This document shows positions 23,809-31,789 of a DNA stretch of 60,803 nucleotides, piece by piece (the stretch's first letter is position 1; each line of letters begins with the position of its first letter). The notes beneath the pieces are model-generated. The model made no database searches. It was not told the origin of the DNA and saw nothing but the letters and a program-made list of their open reading frames with translations. This DNA comes from an uncultured Collinsella sp. (GTDB lineage Bacteria; Actinomycetota; Coriobacteriia; Coriobacteriales; Coriobacteriaceae). Both the position numbers and the translations under genes were made by a program. The DNA is taken from contig CATZEP010000004.1 of the NCBI GenBank assembly GCA_958418185.1, forward strand, positions 1 to 60,803. The letters are read 5' to 3'.

Positions 23809-25503
23809 CTATTTGGCCAGCTCCTGAACGATCCAGTCAATTGCACCTTCGGGATCGTTGGTAAGGTCGATATACTCCTTGCCCCTTGTGGTGAGCAGTT
23901 TAATTCCAAGGCGATCGGTATCGGCCTTCATAGCGTCATAGTACATGCGTGCCTGGGGCGCCAGAACAATCACGTTGTACTGATCCATCGTATCATAGTG
24001 GCTTCCGTACGCACCGGACTGAGAAACCAGATCAATACCCTTAGCAGCGGCGCCTTCGCGAAGAGCATTTGCCAAGAGAGTCGAAGTGCCGGCACCCTGG
24101 CAAAGCACAAGCACGCGGATCTGCTCTGCCTTGTCCTTTACCGCCTCGAGAGCTTTTGCGACATTTTCCTGTGCGGCAATAGCATCTGCATCCGAGGTTT
24201 CTGCAGCCTCCTTTGCAGACTCTTCCAAACAAAGCTGATGGTCGTATGCCTTACAGAACGGATAGTAAATTACAAAGTCAACGACCAGCAGCACTGCAAT
24301 CAATACGAGAGAACGTACATCAAGGCCTGTGGTGAGGAATGCACCGATTGGGCCGGGAAGCGCCCACGGCATGGTATACATGGGGGCGTTCATTCCAATG
24401 ACGTCAATGAAAAACTTACCGATTAAAGCGTTGACCATAGGAGCCGCTAGGAAGGGCACGAACATATAGGGATTGAGAACAATCGGCATACCGAAGAGAA
24501 CGGGCTCGTTAACTCCAAAAATCACCGGGATAATCGATGCCTTGCCCATGGCTTTAAGCTGCTTGGAACGCATAAACATGATCAGGATAATCGGAACGAT
24601 GAACGTGCAGCCAGAACCGCCCAGACCGCCGATGAAGTTTGTAAAGTCCAGCGCGAGAGCAATTGACGGGTGTCCACCTGCCTGGAAAACCGCAAGATTG
24701 GTAACGGTATTGTCGTAGAGCGCAGCATTGATCGGAGTCATGACAACCGAGGCACCGTGAATGCCCATAAATTGGAAAAGTGCGACCGCGCCCTCGATAA
24801 GCGCCATGCCAGGATAGGTGTCGACCGCGGAGAACAGCGGCGAGATAAGAGCGGATACCAAATTGGCGAACGGCACAGCAAGCAGCTTACGGCTCGCGAG
24901 ATCGATAAAAGCGCACGCAAGGATCGAAAACCCAAACGCAAAGATATCGCGAAAACTCTGCGCAATAGAGCCAGGGACCTCTTTGGGGAGCTTGATCGTC
25001 ACATTATGGCTAATGCACACCTTATAGATGTTAACGGTCAAGAATGCGGATACGAACGCGGCGATAAAACCCTTGGTTCCCATATAGCCGGTTTCAAAAA
25101 CAGATGTATCTGCTCCGCCAATCGAAACAACATCGTTCGTCACCGATAGCAAGAACATGCCGCACATGGCACAAACCATGCACGAGGTGGGGTTGAGAGA
25201 TTTGCCCGAAGGCATGCGGCGGTTCATCGACTTGGCAAGTGAGCTCGCCGTGGTGCCGGCCACCATAATGCCAAGAAGTCCCATGGTATATGCATAGATT
25301 TTATTAAAGAAATCCAGCACCTCAGACGGAAGCGCGATGCCTACATAGGCAGGGAGCGTCGAAAGAAGAAGGAACAGGCTCGAGAACAGCACAATTGGCA
25401 TATTCGAGAGAAAGCCATCCTTAATCGCCACCAGATAAATGTTCCTTGAGATTTTGTCGAAGAGGGCCTGGTGTTTTTCAAGGAATTTGACGATAGCGTC
25501 CAT
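23809..25503 (-). CDS. lacE: PTS lactose-type EIICB permease (copy 3)
   Basis: A 564-aa EIICB paralogue: EIIC with FQFMGIHGASVVMTP, GVNEPVLFGMPIVLNP and NAPMYTMPWALPGP, then EIIB with phosphorylated Cys in VLCQGAGTSTLL. The ATG at 25503 has AAAGGATG just upstream. Its EIIC motifs deviate more from LacE than copies 1 and 2 (GIHGAS for GVHGPS), so the substrate is probably another beta-glycoside. Codon use is more AT-rich than in the neighbours. It is divergent from the TIM-barrel gene and has no local glycosidase. Confidence 0.88.
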   Translation of the reverse strand: MDAIVKFLEKHQALFDKISRNIYLVAIKDGFLSNMPIVLFSSLFLLLSTLPAYVGIALPSEVLDFFNKIYAYTMGLLGIMVAGTTASSLAKSMNRRMPSGKSLNPTSCMVCAMCGMFLLSVTNDVVSIGGADTSVFETGYMGTKGFIAAFVSAFLTVNIYKVCISHNVTIKLPKEVPGSIAQSFRDIFAFGFSILACAFIDLASRKLLAVPFANLVSALISPLFSAVDTYPGMALIEGAVALFQFMGIHGASVVMTPINAALYDNTVTNLAVFQAGGHPSIALALDFTNFIGGLGGSGCTFIVPIILIMFMRSKQLKAMGKASIIPVIFGVNEPVLFGMPIVLNPYMFVPFLAAPMVNALIGKFFIDVIGMNAPMYTMPWALPGPIGAFLTTGLDVRSLVLIAVLLVVDFVIYYPFCKAYDHQLCLEESAKEAAETSDADAIAAQENVAKALEAVKDKAEQIRVLVLCQGAGTSTLLANALREGAAAKGIDLVSQSGAYGSHYDTMDQYNVIVLAPQARMYYDAMKADTDRLGIKLLTTRGKEYIDLTNDPEGAIDWIVQELAK

Positions 25504-25687
25504 AAGACATCCTTTCATGTTTCCCGGACACACAACGATTTATCCGGACTCAACCGTCGTCGTCCCAGTTTGTATCCACGTAGGTAAATGAATACGTTCT
25601 CGTGCGAAATGTAATATCATTTGCGCGATTTGTCATAACCAATTCTTTTTCCGCTTTGTCGATATGTCAAGAATTCAAATACTTATT

Positions 25688-25779
25688 CGGTGAACGGCAG
25701 TTGCGTAATTTTAGATTTGTCCAGCTAAAGGCTATTTTTTCCGAGCAGTACAATAAGTTTGCAACCGTTCACCGATTGG
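25688..25779. promoter_or_regulatory. Divergent lacE3/TIM-barrel promoter with two ACCGTTCACCG sites
   Basis: CGGTGAACGGCAG (25688-25700) and ACCGTTCACCGATT (25764-25777) lie inverted, 76 bp apart, in the 356-nt AT-rich gap 25504-25859. Further AT-rich sequence near 25780-25800 could hold the plus-strand promoter. Confidence 0.55.
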
Positions 25780-25859
25780 ATATAACATATTTAATATATT
25801 GTTGTAACAATATTAGTGACGATGTCACAAGCCTGTCGTTCTAGTCAAAGGAAGTAACA

Positions 25860-26780
25860 ATGCCCAAACGATTACTGAACATGTCCGCATCCGATTTTGC
25901 CGCCACGTCACCCATGGATTTAAAGCAGGCAATTCTGGCCTCCGAGGGACGTACCATCATGGCGGAAAACGTACCCTCTTCCCAATTTCTCAGCGGCGTT
26001 ACTAATGCAGAAATCGAACGTGCCGCAGGTGCCGACCTGCTTCTGTTTAACGCGTTCGATGTGTTCGATCCAGTTATTGCCGGTATTCCAGATGATCTCA
26101 ATGAAAACCCGGTCACTTGGGTGAAGCGAGCATGCGGAAGGCCCATTGGCGTCAATCTGGAGCCTGTTGATAACGAGGCAGAGATGTCTGAATCCCGTAC
26201 GGAAATCCCCATGGGTCGTCGCGTCTCTCCCAAGACCTTAGAAAAGGCTAACGAACTCGGATTTGATTTTATCTGCCTGACGGGCAACCCTGGAACTGGC
26301 GTCTCCAACGATGCGATCGCCCATTCAATCAAACTCTCCAAAGAGCATTTCAATGGCCTGATCATAGCCGGAAAAATGCATGGAGCAGGCGTTGCGGAAC
26401 CTGTCATGACGCTCGAAATAGCGCGCGAGTTTGTTGACCTCGGTGTCGATATCCTTCTCGTGCCAGCCCCCTACACCGTCCCCTGCTTCCAAGAAGCAGA
26501 CCTGCGCGCCATCGTAGACTTTGTACGATCCTACAACGTAGGCAAGTCAATTGAAGAGAAAGTTCTCGTCATGGCGGCGAACGGGACGAGTCAAGACTCC
26601 TGCGACAGCGAGACCATTAAGAAAATAGGCCTTGCAGCAAAAGCAGCCGGCGCTGACCTCCAACATATCGGGGACTCCATGAACGGTATTTGCCTGCCCC
26701 AGAATATCTTCACGCTCGGACAAGCCCTTCGTGGCTACAGGCATCAGATCATCATGCTGAGCCGCTCTGTGATACGTTAA
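25860..26780 (+). CDS. TIM-barrel protein of unknown function, PTS-linked
   Basis: Function not recognised. 306 aa with alternating strands and helices of a TIM barrel: LLLFNAF, PIGVNLEP, FDFICLTGNPGTGVS, GLIIAGKMHGAG, DILLVPAPYTVP, VLVMAANGTSQDS, and GADLQHIGD. Gly-rich ends such as TGNPGTG suggest phosphate binding. It is divergent from lacE3 and immediately upstream of a GntR/UTRA regulator, so it may act on the phosphorylated product of that PTS. AAAGGAAG precedes the ATG. An aldolase-like or isomerase role is possible but not shown. Confidence 0.75.
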   Translation: MPKRLLNMSASDFAATSPMDLKQAILASEGRTIMAENVPSSQFLSGVTNAEIERAAGADLLLFNAFDVFDPVIAGIPDDLNENPVTWVKRACGRPIGVNLEPVDNEAEMSESRTEIPMGRRVSPKTLEKANELGFDFICLTGNPGTGVSNDAIAHSIKLSKEHFNGLIIAGKMHGAGVAEPVMTLEIAREFVDLGVDILLVPAPYTVPCFQEADLRAIVDFVRSYNVGKSIEEKVLVMAANGTSQDSCDSETIKKIGLAAKAAGADLQHIGDSMNGICLPQNIFTLGQALRGYRHQIIMLSRSVIR

Positions 26781-26852
26781 GGTTACCTTGCCCACGTTAC
26801 ATCCCGACTGCGGCAACCATCAGGTACCACCAACATGCAAACTGAGGCTCTA

Positions 26853-27572
26853 ATGCTCGATACACACGAAAAACGGCCACTCTATTTACAGCTCACCGAC
26901 GCGCTGCTCAAGCAGATCGTCGATGTATATCAAGCAGACGATAAACTTCCAACAGAAATGGAACTCTGCGACGAATACGCCGTAAGCAGAACAACCGTCC
27001 GACTTGCCATGAGTGAGCTGGAGCGTCGTGGAAGTATCTATCGAATCCAAGGTAAGGGATCGTTTGTTGCACCGAAACGCGTTAGCGAGCTCAATTCACT
27101 TTTAGACTTTGACTTTGCAAGCCATTGCGATGGCGTTGATCCGGATGCCATCACCAAACATTTCGGCGGCCTCACATCAGGTCGTCCAATTTCCGTAATG
27201 ATGCTCCAACAATTTGGATGTCAAAGTCGCGATGAGATTCAGCGTCTTGAATTGACCTACGAACTTGAAGGCAGCTTCATAGGCGCTGATACGTTCTTCA
27301 TTTCAAAGTCGCGCGTTCCGAATAACCAGTTAGATTTTCAGGCATTTAGCAGAATCATGGACGACTTGTCCAAGTCTATCCAATCTGTTAGGGAAAACTA
27401 TAGAGCACGTCAGCTTAGCGATTCCGAAGCCAGTAATTATGGTGTTGCAAAACTTCCGGTCATCGAACTGACTCATTATGCTTACGACTCCGGAGGCAAA
27501 CTAATCTCAATTGTCTGCCGCACCGTCTTAACTGGGCGAATCCCTTATCAAAACTTTATTTTCAAGTCCTAA
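26853..27572 (+). CDS. GntR-family regulator with UTRA domain
   Basis: 239 aa. The winged HTH begins RPLYLQLTDALLKQI and continues PTEMELCDEYAVSRTTVRLAMSELERRG (about 29-56); the UTRA effector domain follows (ELTYELEGSFIGADTFFI and VIELTHYAYDSGGKLI). ATG 26853 is preferred: GAGG is 5 nt upstream and eight residues precede PLY as in the other GntR protein; an ATG at 26835 has a poorer site. It is 72 nt after the TIM-barrel gene and is probably the local regulator of this cassette. Confidence 0.87.
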   Translation: MLDTHEKRPLYLQLTDALLKQIVDVYQADDKLPTEMELCDEYAVSRTTVRLAMSELERRGSIYRIQGKGSFVAPKRVSELNSLLDFDFASHCDGVDPDAITKHFGGLTSGRPISVMMLQQFGCQSRDEIQRLELTYELEGSFIGADTFFISKSRVPNNQLDFQAFSRIMDDLSKSIQSVRENYRARQLSDSEASNYGVAKLPVIELTHYAYDSGGKLISIVCRTVLTGRIPYQNFIFKS

Positions 27573-27587
27573 TGTTCTTTTTCTTTT

Positions 27588-27725
27588 GTCTCGATCTGTA
27601 ACACGTAGCCGAGTTTTTAAGTCCTAACCGTTACAGATCGAGACAAACAAGGTAGACCCCGCCGAATTGTCTCAATCTGTAACACTAAGACCGGTTTTGG
27701 ACGTCTAGATGTTTCAGGTTGAGAC
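27588..27725 (+). repeat. Cluster 3 of two 57-bp palindromes
   Basis: Units at 27588-27644 and 27669-27725, each 57 bp, starts 81 bp apart. The second has a decayed right arm (GTTTCAGGTTGAGAC). It lies between the convergent gntR and deoR genes; the rest of 27573-27844 holds only a short GGAGG/CCTCC hairpin near 27797. Confidence 0.8.
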
Positions 27726-27844
27726 GATTTGATTGTGGGGTCCTCATTTGCGCGTCATATTGCGTAGCGCTGACGCGCTGGTTTCCACAATGACAGGAGG
27801 TAAAAGTCCTCCCGCATCGCCTGTTGGCAATCCCGTAGCGTTAG

Positions 27845-28609
27845 TTAGCAGCTGACCTGCGTGTGTTCCTCGACGGCGACACGATTCTCGGCGGCGATAC
27901 CCGGTTCGCATACCACGGCGTCCAAGCTGTCCAGGCGGCAGAAGGTGTAGAAGTCGCGCTTGCCAATCTTGCTTGAATCGGCGATCAAGTAGCGCGAGTC
28001 TGCCTTGCTAAAGGCGAGCTGCTGGATGCGGCCCTCTTCCATGTTAGACGTAGACACGTCGCCGTCCAGAATGCCGTTGGCGCCGATAAACGCCGCATCG
28101 ATGCCCAGCGCACGCAGGGTATCCTCGGCCGTTGGTCCCACAAAAGCTGCGGTGCGGCGACGGTACATACCGCCCACGAGGCACAGGTCGCAGTCTTCGC
28201 GCGCCTCGAGCAGGTTAAACACCGAAAGCGAATTAGTCACGATGCGCAGGCGGCACGCCGGCAGCATCGAGGCCATCTGCTCAACCGTAGTGCCCGTACC
28301 CAAAAAGATGGTCGAGCCCTCCTCGATGAGCTCAACGGCGCGGCGCGCGATCTGCAGCTTTTCCTCGGCATGCTTCGTGCGCTTTTCGCTGTGCGAATAC
28401 TCATGGCGCAACATAGCGTGGGGACGTCCCTGTGCACTACGGGCGCCGCCGTGCACGCGCTCGATCTCGCCCAGGCTCGCAAGTTCCTCAAGGTCGCGGC
28501 GAATCGTCATATCCGAGACACCCAGCGCATCCGAAATCTCCTTGACCGAGACCGTGCCCTGCTCTTCGAGCAGCTGACGAACCTTATCCTGTCGCTCTGC
28601 CTTAATCAC
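27845..28609 (-). CDS. DeoR/GlpR-family regulator, likely LacR
   Basis: 254 aa. The N-terminal DeoR HTH has RQDKVRQLLEEQGTVSVKEISDALGVSDMTIRRDL (about 5-39) and ERVHGGA; the C-terminal sugar-phosphate-sensing domain includes IFLGTGTTVEQMA. Start is GTG at 28609 with GAGG 7 nt upstream. The family regulator LacR responds to tagatose-6-phosphate in Gram-positive lac operons. CATTCAAACAGTAAC in its own promoter recurs at lacA and partly at lacF, so it probably controls both and itself. It is divergent from galM. A C-terminal duplicate lies at 23251-23646. Confidence 0.88.
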   Translation of the reverse strand: MIKAERQDKVRQLLEEQGTVSVKEISDALGVSDMTIRRDLEELASLGEIERVHGGARSAQGRPHAMLRHEYSHSEKRTKHAEEKLQIARRAVELIEEGSTIFLGTGTTVEQMASMLPACRLRIVTNSLSVFNLLEAREDCDLCLVGGMYRRRTAAFVGPTAEDTLRALGIDAAFIGANGILDGDVSTSNMEEGRIQQLAFSKADSRYLIADSSKIGKRDFYTFCRLDSLDAVVCEPGIAAENRVAVEEHTQVSC

Positions 28610-28640
28610 GATGAATCCTCGCCGTTCTTTGCGCGCATAT

Positions 28641-28655
28641 CATTCAAACAGTAAC
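28641..28655 (-). promoter_or_regulatory. Candidate DeoR/LacR operator between deoR and galM
   Basis: CATTCAAACAGTAAC differs by one base from 10532-10546 upstream of lacA. GAACAAAT follows at once, as also near lacA. Confidence 0.55.
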
Positions 28656-28815
28656 GAACAAATTGTATCAGACTCGTGCGCGTCAAAAATGAACGCCCGC
28701 ACAGCTCCAATCATCACTTTTTTGAGAAAAATACCCCCTGCTTTAGTGGGGTGTAGTGATAATCTCGCCTGTTCGCGCTACAGTTTGTCAGAAATACCTC
28801 GATGTTAGGAACCAA

Positions 28816-29868
28816 ATGATCACTTCCGAGCTTTACGGCACCGCGCCGTGCGGTACCCCCGTTCATCGTTACACCCTCAACGGGCCCGAGATCTGCGTTC
28901 GCATTATGGACTATGGCGCCACCGTGCTGGGTATCGATGTGCCCGACATTCCCGGCAACGTGCGCGATGTGGTGCTGGGCTTCGATAAGCTCGAGGATTA
29001 CTTTGACAACCCCGCCTGCTTTGGCGCGACCATCGGCCCCGTGGCAAACCGCACCGCGGGCGCCACGATCACCATCGACGGCACGGACTGGCATATGCCA
29101 GCCAACGAAGGCGTCAACAACCTGCACAGCGATCTTGAGCATGGTCTGCACAAGCGCGTATGGGACGTTGAGCTCGACGAGACTCACAACGCCGTGCGCA
29201 TGACCACCTCGCTTAAGGATGGCGAGCTGGGCCTGCCCGGCAACCGAATCTTTACGGCTGTGTTTACCGTTACGCGCACCGGCGTCTTCCGCATCGAGTA
29301 TGGTTGCGAGAGCGACCGCGCCACCTACGTGTCCATGACCAACCACACGTACTTTAACCTTGCCGGCCATAACGCCGGCATGGACTGTGAGCACTTCTTT
29401 ATCGCCAACGCTGCCCACTACTTGCCCATTAACGAGCAGAACATCCCCACCGGCGAAATCGCTCCGGTCGAGGGAACACCGTTTGACTTTCGCGAGCTGC
29501 GCCCCGTCGCACCCGGCATGGAGGCCGACGACCCGCAGATTAAGCAGGCCCGTGGCTACGATCACTGCCTGTGCATCGATGGCTATCAGTACGGCCGCAA
29601 CCTGCGTCGCGCCCTACATGTCGAGGAGATGTGGACCGGTCGTGAGCTGGACTACTACACCACCGCCCCGGGCGTGCAACTCTACACCGGCAACTGGCTG
29701 GGCGACGAGCACGCCAAGGACGATGCCAACTATGGCTGGGGCGCCGGCTTTGCCCTCGAGGCCGAGATGTACCCCGACACGCCGCACCAGCCGCTGTTCC
29801 CGCAGGGCATTGTGGGTCCGGGTCACCCCTACAGCAATATGATCGAATACCACTTTATGAGGCACTAG
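28816..29868 (+). CDS. galM: Aldose 1-epimerase (galactose mutarotase)
   Basis: Interconverts alpha and beta galactose for galactokinase. 350 aa with GALM motifs: YGATVLGIDVPD, ATIGPVANRTAGATI (NR pair, about 75-85), NNLHSD, TNHTYFNLAGH with the catalytic His, and GVQLYTGNWL. The catalytic Glu is expected in GFALEAEMYPDTP. The ATG at 28816 has AGGA just upstream; the frame from 28756 is not supported. It is divergent from deoR. It differs from the LacX proteins, which belong to a more distant branch of the superfamily. Confidence 0.94.
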   Translation: MITSELYGTAPCGTPVHRYTLNGPEICVRIMDYGATVLGIDVPDIPGNVRDVVLGFDKLEDYFDNPACFGATIGPVANRTAGATITIDGTDWHMPANEGVNNLHSDLEHGLHKRVWDVELDETHNAVRMTTSLKDGELGLPGNRIFTAVFTVTRTGVFRIEYGCESDRATYVSMTNHTYFNLAGHNAGMDCEHFFIANAAHYLPINEQNIPTGEIAPVEGTPFDFRELRPVAPGMEADDPQIKQARGYDHCLCIDGYQYGRNLRRALHVEEMWTGRELDYYTTAPGVQLYTGNWLGDEHAKDDANYGWGAGFALEAEMYPDTPHQPLFPQGIVGPGHPYSNMIEYHFMRH

Positions 29869-29892
29869 GCCCACAACGCGACATCTCGCACA

Positions 29893-29930
29893 GCAACGCC
29901 CGCCGGCACCACCGCCAACGGGCGCTGCTT
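29893..29930 (+). terminator. Weak hairpin after galM
   Basis: CGCCCG and CGGGCG, extended by AGC/GCT, about 20 nt after the galM stop. No clear T run. Confidence 0.4.
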
Positions 29931-29975
29931 CATGCCTAAATCCTTCTTTTCGATGCCACCGAATTGGTGACATAA

Positions 29976-30129
29976 CAAAACTATGCCGAATTACTACGAT
30001 GAACCCACTATGTCCGACCACGCGCTGGTTTATAAAAAATTAGCAACTCGTCTACCTGCGGTTTTATTCTCTGCAAATTTGGCATGCTCGGCGATAAGCA
30101 ATTCATCGTAGTAAACCGGCATAGTTTTG
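29976..30129. mobile_element. MITE-like element with 28-bp terminal inverted repeats
   Basis: Left end 29976-30003 and right end 30102-30129 are complementary at 26 of 28 bases; the left begins CAAAACTATGCCG. The total is 154 bp and AT-rich inside, with no ORF. I see no target-site duplication. With the weak hairpin it accounts for the gap 29869-30194. Confidence 0.75.
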
Positions 30130-30194
30130 GCGGACAGCGCCACACAGATCCCCTACGAAGGCAAAATGATCCGTTTTCCTCCGTCCCCAAGGGA

Positions 30195-30677
30195 TCAGTT
30201 GAACAGATTGCCGATGGGGTCGGGGGCGGAACTGGGGAGATAGCGGATTTCTAGTTCTATGCCGAGCTTTTGCAGCTCTCTGAGAACAGCGACGTCTGTG
30301 TCGTCTACGGCAACTGCGGGCGTTGCGGGACGCTTGCCCTCCCCTGCCTGCATATGACCAATGCTGATCTTGGTGATCGGCACACCGCCCTTAACCAGCG
30401 CGAGCGCATCGGAGGGTGAGGCCACCATGATCAGAATCAATTGGCGAGGCGTTGCGGTATGAATGACGTCGATGGTCCTTTGCACCGAGAAAAACCGCGT
30501 CCAAACGCCTTCTGGCGCCGCCACCCTCATGGGTGCCCATTGGCGCGAATCTGCCGCGATCTCATCGTTGACGATTAGGACAAGGTTGGAACCCACGGCT
30601 TCGTTCCACAGCTCAACGTCTTGTCCGTAAATGAAACGGTCGTCGATGCGTGCGAGAAGAATCTTGGATTGAGTCAT
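30195..30677 (-). CDS. EIIB-like protein of the mannose PTS family lacking the phosphorylated His
   Basis: 160 aa, full length for a mannose/sorbose-family EIIB and clearly homologous to the EIIB at 39931-40413 along its whole length (RIDDRF, FFSVQRTIDVI, LVKGGVPI, GHMQAGEGKR). The catalytic His17 of the RIDNRLVHGQV motif is Tyr here (RIDDRFIYGQD; codon TAC), so it should not carry phosphate in the usual way. No EIIA, EIIC or EIID is adjacent. The start at 30677 lacks a strong SD. It may be a regulatory decoy or a decaying gene; the intact frame favours retained function. Confidence 0.82.
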   Translation of the reverse strand: MTQSKILLARIDDRFIYGQDVELWNEAVGSNLVLIVNDEIAADSRQWAPMRVAAPEGVWTRFFSVQRTIDVIHTATPRQLILIMVASPSDALALVKGGVPITKISIGHMQAGEGKRPATPAVAVDDTDVAVLRELQKLGIELEIRYLPSSAPDPIGNLFN

Positions 30678-30766
30678 CGCTGCCCCATTCTGTTTGAGAC
30701 CCGTAAGAGCAAGACATCGCGTCTCCAATATTAGTGCATTTAAAGTGAGAAAAGCCGTCAGAACAC

Positions 30767-30795
30767 TTGCGCGGATGTGCGATGTCCCGTATCAT
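30767..30795 (+). promoter_or_regulatory. tRNA promoter
   Basis: TTGCGC (30767-30772), a 17-nt spacer, TATCAT (30790-30795), about 40 nt before the tRNA. Confidence 0.65.
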
Positions 30796-30834
30796 AGACA
30801 GCCGTTGACGCCTTAGTTGCGTCACCACATGGCC

Positions 30835-30910
30835 GCCAGCGTAGCTCAGTTGGTAGAGCACCGCTCTCGTAAAGCGGGGGTCACCGGTTCGAGCCCGGTC
30901 GCTGGCTCCA
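30835..30910 (+). tRNA. tRNA-Thr(CGT)
   Basis: 76 nt with encoded CCA (30908-30910). Acceptor stem GCCAGCG (30835-30841) pairs with CGCTGGC (30900-30906); D-arm with AGTTGGTAGA; anticodon stem CCGCT/AGCGG around loop CTCGTAA, anticodon CGT at 30868-30870; T-arm with GGTTCGAGCC. Reads threonine ACG codons. Confidence 0.97.
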
Positions 30911-30921
30911 TTGCACAAGAT

Positions 30922-30945
30922 AGCCGCCTTCGGGCGGCTTTTTTG
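30922..30945 (+). terminator. Terminator of tRNA-Thr
   Basis: AGCCGCC, tetraloop TTCG, GGCGGCT, then TTTTTT. Confidence 0.95.
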
Positions 30946-31010
30946 TTGCCGATTTCGGGCGCACATCCGCCAATCCAAGCACAACGCCGCCGGAAACTCT
31001 CCTACTCAAC

Positions 31011-31058
31011 AAAAGCCCCGCCAACCGCAATCCCCAAAGGAACCGCGATCAGCGGGGC
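31011..31058 (-). terminator. Terminator of yhcH
   Basis: AAAAGCCCCGC (31011-31021) and GCGGGGC (31052-31058). On the minus strand the hairpin ends in TTTTGTTG. Confidence 0.65.
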
Positions 31059-31118
31059 CCAAGCGCGTTCCTCCAAGGGATAACGCTCGCAAAACGAACA
31101 GCTCAGCCGAGCGGCTCG

Positions 31119-31592
31119 TTACTCCTCCCAGTAAGCGTCTGCAAGCAGCTTAAAGCAGATCTTCTTGACCGGCTGCGCGCCATCGCCCGGGAACTCGAGC
31201 GTGGGCATGTGAGGCTCGCCGGCAACAAACAGCGCAAACTTGTCGTCAGCAAGATCGCCGGCGATCGAGGCGTCGGAATCGACCAGATCGTAGTCGTCCT
31301 TCTCGTCGAACTCCTGGACCAGCGTCAGGCTGCCCGTGGCAACCTTAAAGGCCTCGCGACCCTCGACGTCGATCTGCAGGTCGTGATAGCGCTGATGCGT
31401 CTCATAGTGAGCCTCGGCTTCGGGACGCGTCGTGGGAGCCATGACGTTCGCAAAGACCTTGTCGCCCAGAATCGGATGGCTGCCGACCTCGAGCTTCGCC
31501 GGATCGTTCTCCTCGAGCCAATCGATCAGCACGTCGAGGCCCTTGAGCATTCCACGGTACTCCTCGATATCGCCCAATGCACCGTAAATCAT
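31119..31592 (-). CDS. YhcH/YjgK/YiaL family protein
   Basis: 157 aa of the DUF386 (YhcH/NanQ/EbgC) cupin-like family, whose characterised members bind or mutarotate sugar acids and amino sugars and accompany sialic-acid or beta-galactosidase genes. Conserved features are the HYETHQRYHDLQIDVEGRE core with metal-binding His and the C-terminal FPGDGAQPVKKICFK. GAGGGG precedes the ATG at 31592. Directly upstream lies a remnant of a nagA 3' end, so the neighbourhood has been rearranged. Confidence 0.85.
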   Translation of the reverse strand: MIYGALGDIEEYRGMLKGLDVLIDWLEENDPAKLEVGSHPILGDKVFANVMAPTTRPEAEAHYETHQRYHDLQIDVEGREAFKVATGSLTLVQEFDEKDDYDLVDSDASIAGDLADDKFALFVAGEPHMPTLEFPGDGAQPVKKICFKLLADAYWEE

Positions 31593-31624
31593 CTAAATCC
31601 CCTCTCGGATCGTTTCTTTGGCGG

Positions 31625-31757
31625 CTACTCGGCATACGCATTACCGACGCTGTTGCCACCCACATACGTCTCGACCAGGGTAAGGTCGGGATTGAACACG
31701 ACAGTGTCGGCGTCGCGCCCCGGCATAATGCTACTGCACCTGTCGTCGACATGAGCT
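31625..31757 (-). pseudogene. nagA 3'-end remnant
   Basis: The minus-strand frame encodes about 43 residues ending in VETYVGGNSVGNAYAE and a stop, matching the last residues of the intact deacetylase at 34483-35652 (VETYVGGQSVGNAFTD), including SIMPGRDAD. The rest of the gene is absent. It marks a duplication or deletion end point between yhcH and lacC2. Confidence 0.85.
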
Positions 31758-31789
31758 AGCAACCGATGCCGGGGCCGCAGCACAAGCTC

